From positions 1 to 33,273 of the forward strand of contig JASLBT010000458.1 of NCBI GenBank assembly GCA_030146445.1: a stretch of DNA of 33,273 nucleotides, read 5' to 3'. Under the pieces are notes generated by a model. The model did not search any database, had not been told where the DNA came from, and worked only from the letters and a program-made list of their open reading frames with translations. Source of the DNA: Segetibacter sp. (lineage in GTDB: Bacteria > Bacteroidota > Bacteroidia > Chitinophagales > Chitinophagaceae). Position numbers and translations under genes: made by a program. Shown here piece by piece: positions 31,439 to 33,273 of the stretch (within the stretch, counting starts at the first letter, position 1; every line of letters begins with the position of its first letter).

Positions 31439-33196
31439 ATGACAAACCCACTACTCAACATTCGAAATCTGCAAGTAAACTTCACCAGTGATGGCGAAAC
31501 TACACCTGCAATCAACAACATCAACATTGCTGTTGAACGTGGTGAACTTGTAGCGATTGTTGGCGAATCTGGCTCAGGTAAATCGGTCACCTCTCTTTCG
31601 ATACTACAGTTGCTCCCGGCTCCGCCGGCCGAATATGCTTCAGGCGAGATCTGGTTTTCAGGAAAAGACGGCAGCTATGGCAACCTCTTAACCGCAACAC
31701 CCGACCGGCTTCGCCACGTGAGGGGGAACGAAATCGCAATGATTTTCCAGGAACCGATGAGCTCGCTAAACCCCGTTCATACCTGCGGCAACCAAGTGAT
31801 GGAAGCACTTCTTTTACACAAACGACTGCCTGAAAAAGCGGCTAAGGCAAAAACCATAGAACTTTTTGAGCGGGTACGGTTGCCGCAGCCAGCTCACCTT
31901 TTTGAACGCTACCCGCACCAGTTGAGCGGCGGCCAAAAGCAACGGGTGATGATTGCTATGGCCATGAGCTGCGATCCATCGCTCCTGATCTGCGACGAAC
32001 CTACTACTGCGCTTGACGTAACCGTGCAAAAAACCATACTCCGTTTGATCAGGGATCTGCAGGTGCAACAAAATATGGGAGTAATATTTATTACACACGA
32101 CCTGGGAGTCGTTGCCGAAATCGCGGACAAAGTGGTGGTGATGTACAAAGGACGGATTGTTGAGCAAGGTCCGGCAGCAGAAATCTATTTCAGGCCACAA
32201 CACCCTTATACGAGAGCCCTCCTTGCCTGTAGACCAGTATTACATCCGCGCGGAGAAAGACTGCCTGTTGTAAGCGACTATATGTCGGTAGCCGGCAACG
32301 GCGAAATCATCGAAAATTATACCGGCAAACAGCAGGTTCAGTTTCCAAAGCCAAAGGTGCAATCAGGCATTGAGCCTCCGGAAAGTTCCTCCGCAGCATC
32401 ACCCATGCTACAGGTTGAAGCGCTGAACGTATGGTTTGGCGGCCACCGTCGACTTTTTAGTGAACGTTCTCCGCTCATTAAAGCAGTAGATAACGTAAGT
32501 TTCGAAGTGTATAAAGGAGAAACACTCGGACTTGTTGGCGAGTCCGGATGTGGGAAAAGTACGCTTGGGCGAACCCTCTTACGCCTGATTAAGCCCACAA
32601 GTGGCCGGATAACTATGAATGGCAACGACCTGCTCGCTGCAACAGCAAACCAACTCAGGTCACTGCGAAAAGACATGCAGATCATTTTCCAGGACCCCTA
32701 CTCATCATTAAATCCACGCAAGACCGTTGGTTCGGCAATTGCCGAGCCGTTGCGTGTTCACCGGATCGGTAATTCAGAGAAGGCCCGAAAGGAAAAGGTG
32801 GTTCACCTGCTTGAAAAGGTTAACCTGAAACCTGAATTTTACAACCGCTACCCACACGAATTTAGTGGTGGACAAAGGCAGCGGATTGTCATCGCAAGAG
32901 CACTTGCCCTCGAGCCGGCCTTTGTCATCTGCGACGAAAGTGTTTCAGCGCTCGACGTCAGCGTTCAGGCCCAGGTTTTAAATCTTTTAAACGACTTAAA
33001 AAAGGAGTTTGGATTTACAGCCATCTTTATTTCGCACGACCTTTCGGTTGTACGGTATATCAGCAACAGGATTATGGTGATGAACGAGGGAAGAATTGAA
33101 GAGATCGGTGACGCTGACCAGGTTTATCATTCACCGAAATCAGCTTATACACGTAAACTGATCGCATCTATACCCAAAGGAATTGGAGAACCATAA
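31439..33196 (+). CDS. Fused dipeptide/oligopeptide ABC transporter ATP-binding protein (DppD-DppF type)
   Basis: 585 residues with two complete nucleotide-binding domains. Half one has Walker A GESGSGKS (42-49), signature LSGGQKQR, Walker B LLICDEPTTALDV and switch FITHDL. Half two has Walker A GESGCGKS (367-374), FSGGQRQR, FVICDESVSALDV and FISHDL. The oligopeptide-family C-terminal piece (HPYTRALLACRP and SAYTRKLIASIP) closes each half, and a linker of about 60 residues joins them. In many bacteria these are two proteins (DppD and DppF); the fusion is common in Bacteroidota. It would power import of peptides or a related solute at the inner membrane. No permease or binding-protein genes are next to it here. 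The Pro of the usual DEP is Ser in half two, a frequent variant. Confidence 0.92.
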   Translation: MTNPLLNIRNLQVNFTSDGETTPAINNINIAVERGELVAIVGESGSGKSVTSLSILQLLPAPPAEYASGEIWFSGKDGSYGNLLTATPDRLRHVRGNEIAMIFQEPMSSLNPVHTCGNQVMEALLLHKRLPEKAAKAKTIELFERVRLPQPAHLFERYPHQLSGGQKQRVMIAMAMSCDPSLLICDEPTTALDVTVQKTILRLIRDLQVQQNMGVIFITHDLGVVAEIADKVVVMYKGRIVEQGPAAEIYFRPQHPYTRALLACRPVLHPRGERLPVVSDYMSVAGNGEIIENYTGKQQVQFPKPKVQSGIEPPESSSAASPMLQVEALNVWFGGHRRLFSERSPLIKAVDNVSFEVYKGETLGLVGESGCGKSTLGRTLLRLIKPTSGRITMNGNDLLAATANQLRSLRKDMQIIFQDPYSSLNPRKTVGSAIAEPLRVHRIGNSEKARKEKVVHLLEKVNLKPEFYNRYPHEFSGGQRQRIVIARALALEPAFVICDESVSALDVSVQAQVLNLLNDLKKEFGFTAIFISHDLSVVRYISNRIMVMNEGRIEEIGDADQVYHSPKSAYTRKLIASIPKGIGEP

Positions 33197-33262
33197 CGTG
33201 TAGATTAACAACATCATTCCCGAACGTTATGTTAACTTCGCTGGCTTAGGCTTAAAAAAACA

Positions 33263-33270
33263 TACTTTTG
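33263..33270 (+). promoter_or_regulatory. Bacteroidota -7 box (TACTTTTG) for a gene beyond the window
   Basis: TACTTTTG fits TAnnTTTG exactly three bases before the window end and probably drives the next plus-strand gene. The -33 region is not clear. Confidence 0.4.
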
Positions 33271-33273
33271 CAC

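Overview
The window looks like chromosomal DNA from a Bacteroidota member, most like the Chitinophagaceae. Reasons: two secreted proteins with type IX secretion (T9SS) C-terminal sorting domains; a HYC_CC_PP-type small Cys protein; Bacteroidota-style AMP nucleosidase, CcmD-like protein and HSDR_N protein; several exact TAnnTTTG -7 promoter boxes; weak Shine-Dalgarno sites. I saw no rRNA, tRNA, CRISPR array, insertion sequence or prophage. All family names come from reading the sequence, not from a database search.

Layout. (1) 1-6160: the tail of a single-pass membrane protein (anti-sigma-like), then two large T9SS cargo proteins that look like diverged tandem paralogues. (2) 6433-9046: a small 4-TM protein, a sterol-desaturase-family hydroxylase, and an OmpR-type response regulator followed by what reads as a decayed, kinase-less sensor histidine kinase. 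(3) 9219-12772: a glycosyltransferase, a luciferase-like flavin oxidoreductase and an outer-membrane-type protein. (4) 12786-17330, all on the minus strand: a metal-handling cluster. In transcription order it encodes a small Cys-rich membrane/secreted protein, a secreted HMA (CxxC) protein, a TlpA-type thioredoxin, an outer-membrane barrel, an MbnP-like lipoprotein and an MbnH/MauG-like di-haem peroxidase. (5) 17555-23225, minus strand: a compact five-gene nucleotide-sugar operon (aminotransferase, UDP-glucose dehydrogenase, UDP-xylose synthase, UDP-HexNAc dehydrogenase, RmlD), divergent from waaA (Kdo transferase). (6) 24562-28420: a conserved hypothetical, thymidine kinase, and ccmB/ccmC/ccmD cytochrome c maturation genes interrupted by a frameshifted EamA-type transporter on the opposite strand. 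(7) 28580-33196: glutamate dehydrogenase, an HSDR_N nuclease-like protein, AMP nucleosidase and a fused DppD-DppF ABC ATPase.

How the parts may work together: MbnH-type enzymes need covalently attached c-type haem, and the window also carries ccmBCD and a TlpA thioredoxin, so the haem-maturation genes and the copper/kynurenine module may be linked in function. The nucleotide-sugar operon and waaA both feed the cell surface (exopolysaccharide or O-antigen, and lipid A core). The most promising candidate for an under-described system is the 12.8-17.3 kb metal module. The terminator-like hairpin whose U-tract ends two bases before the tlpA start codon is the most unusual regulatory signal.
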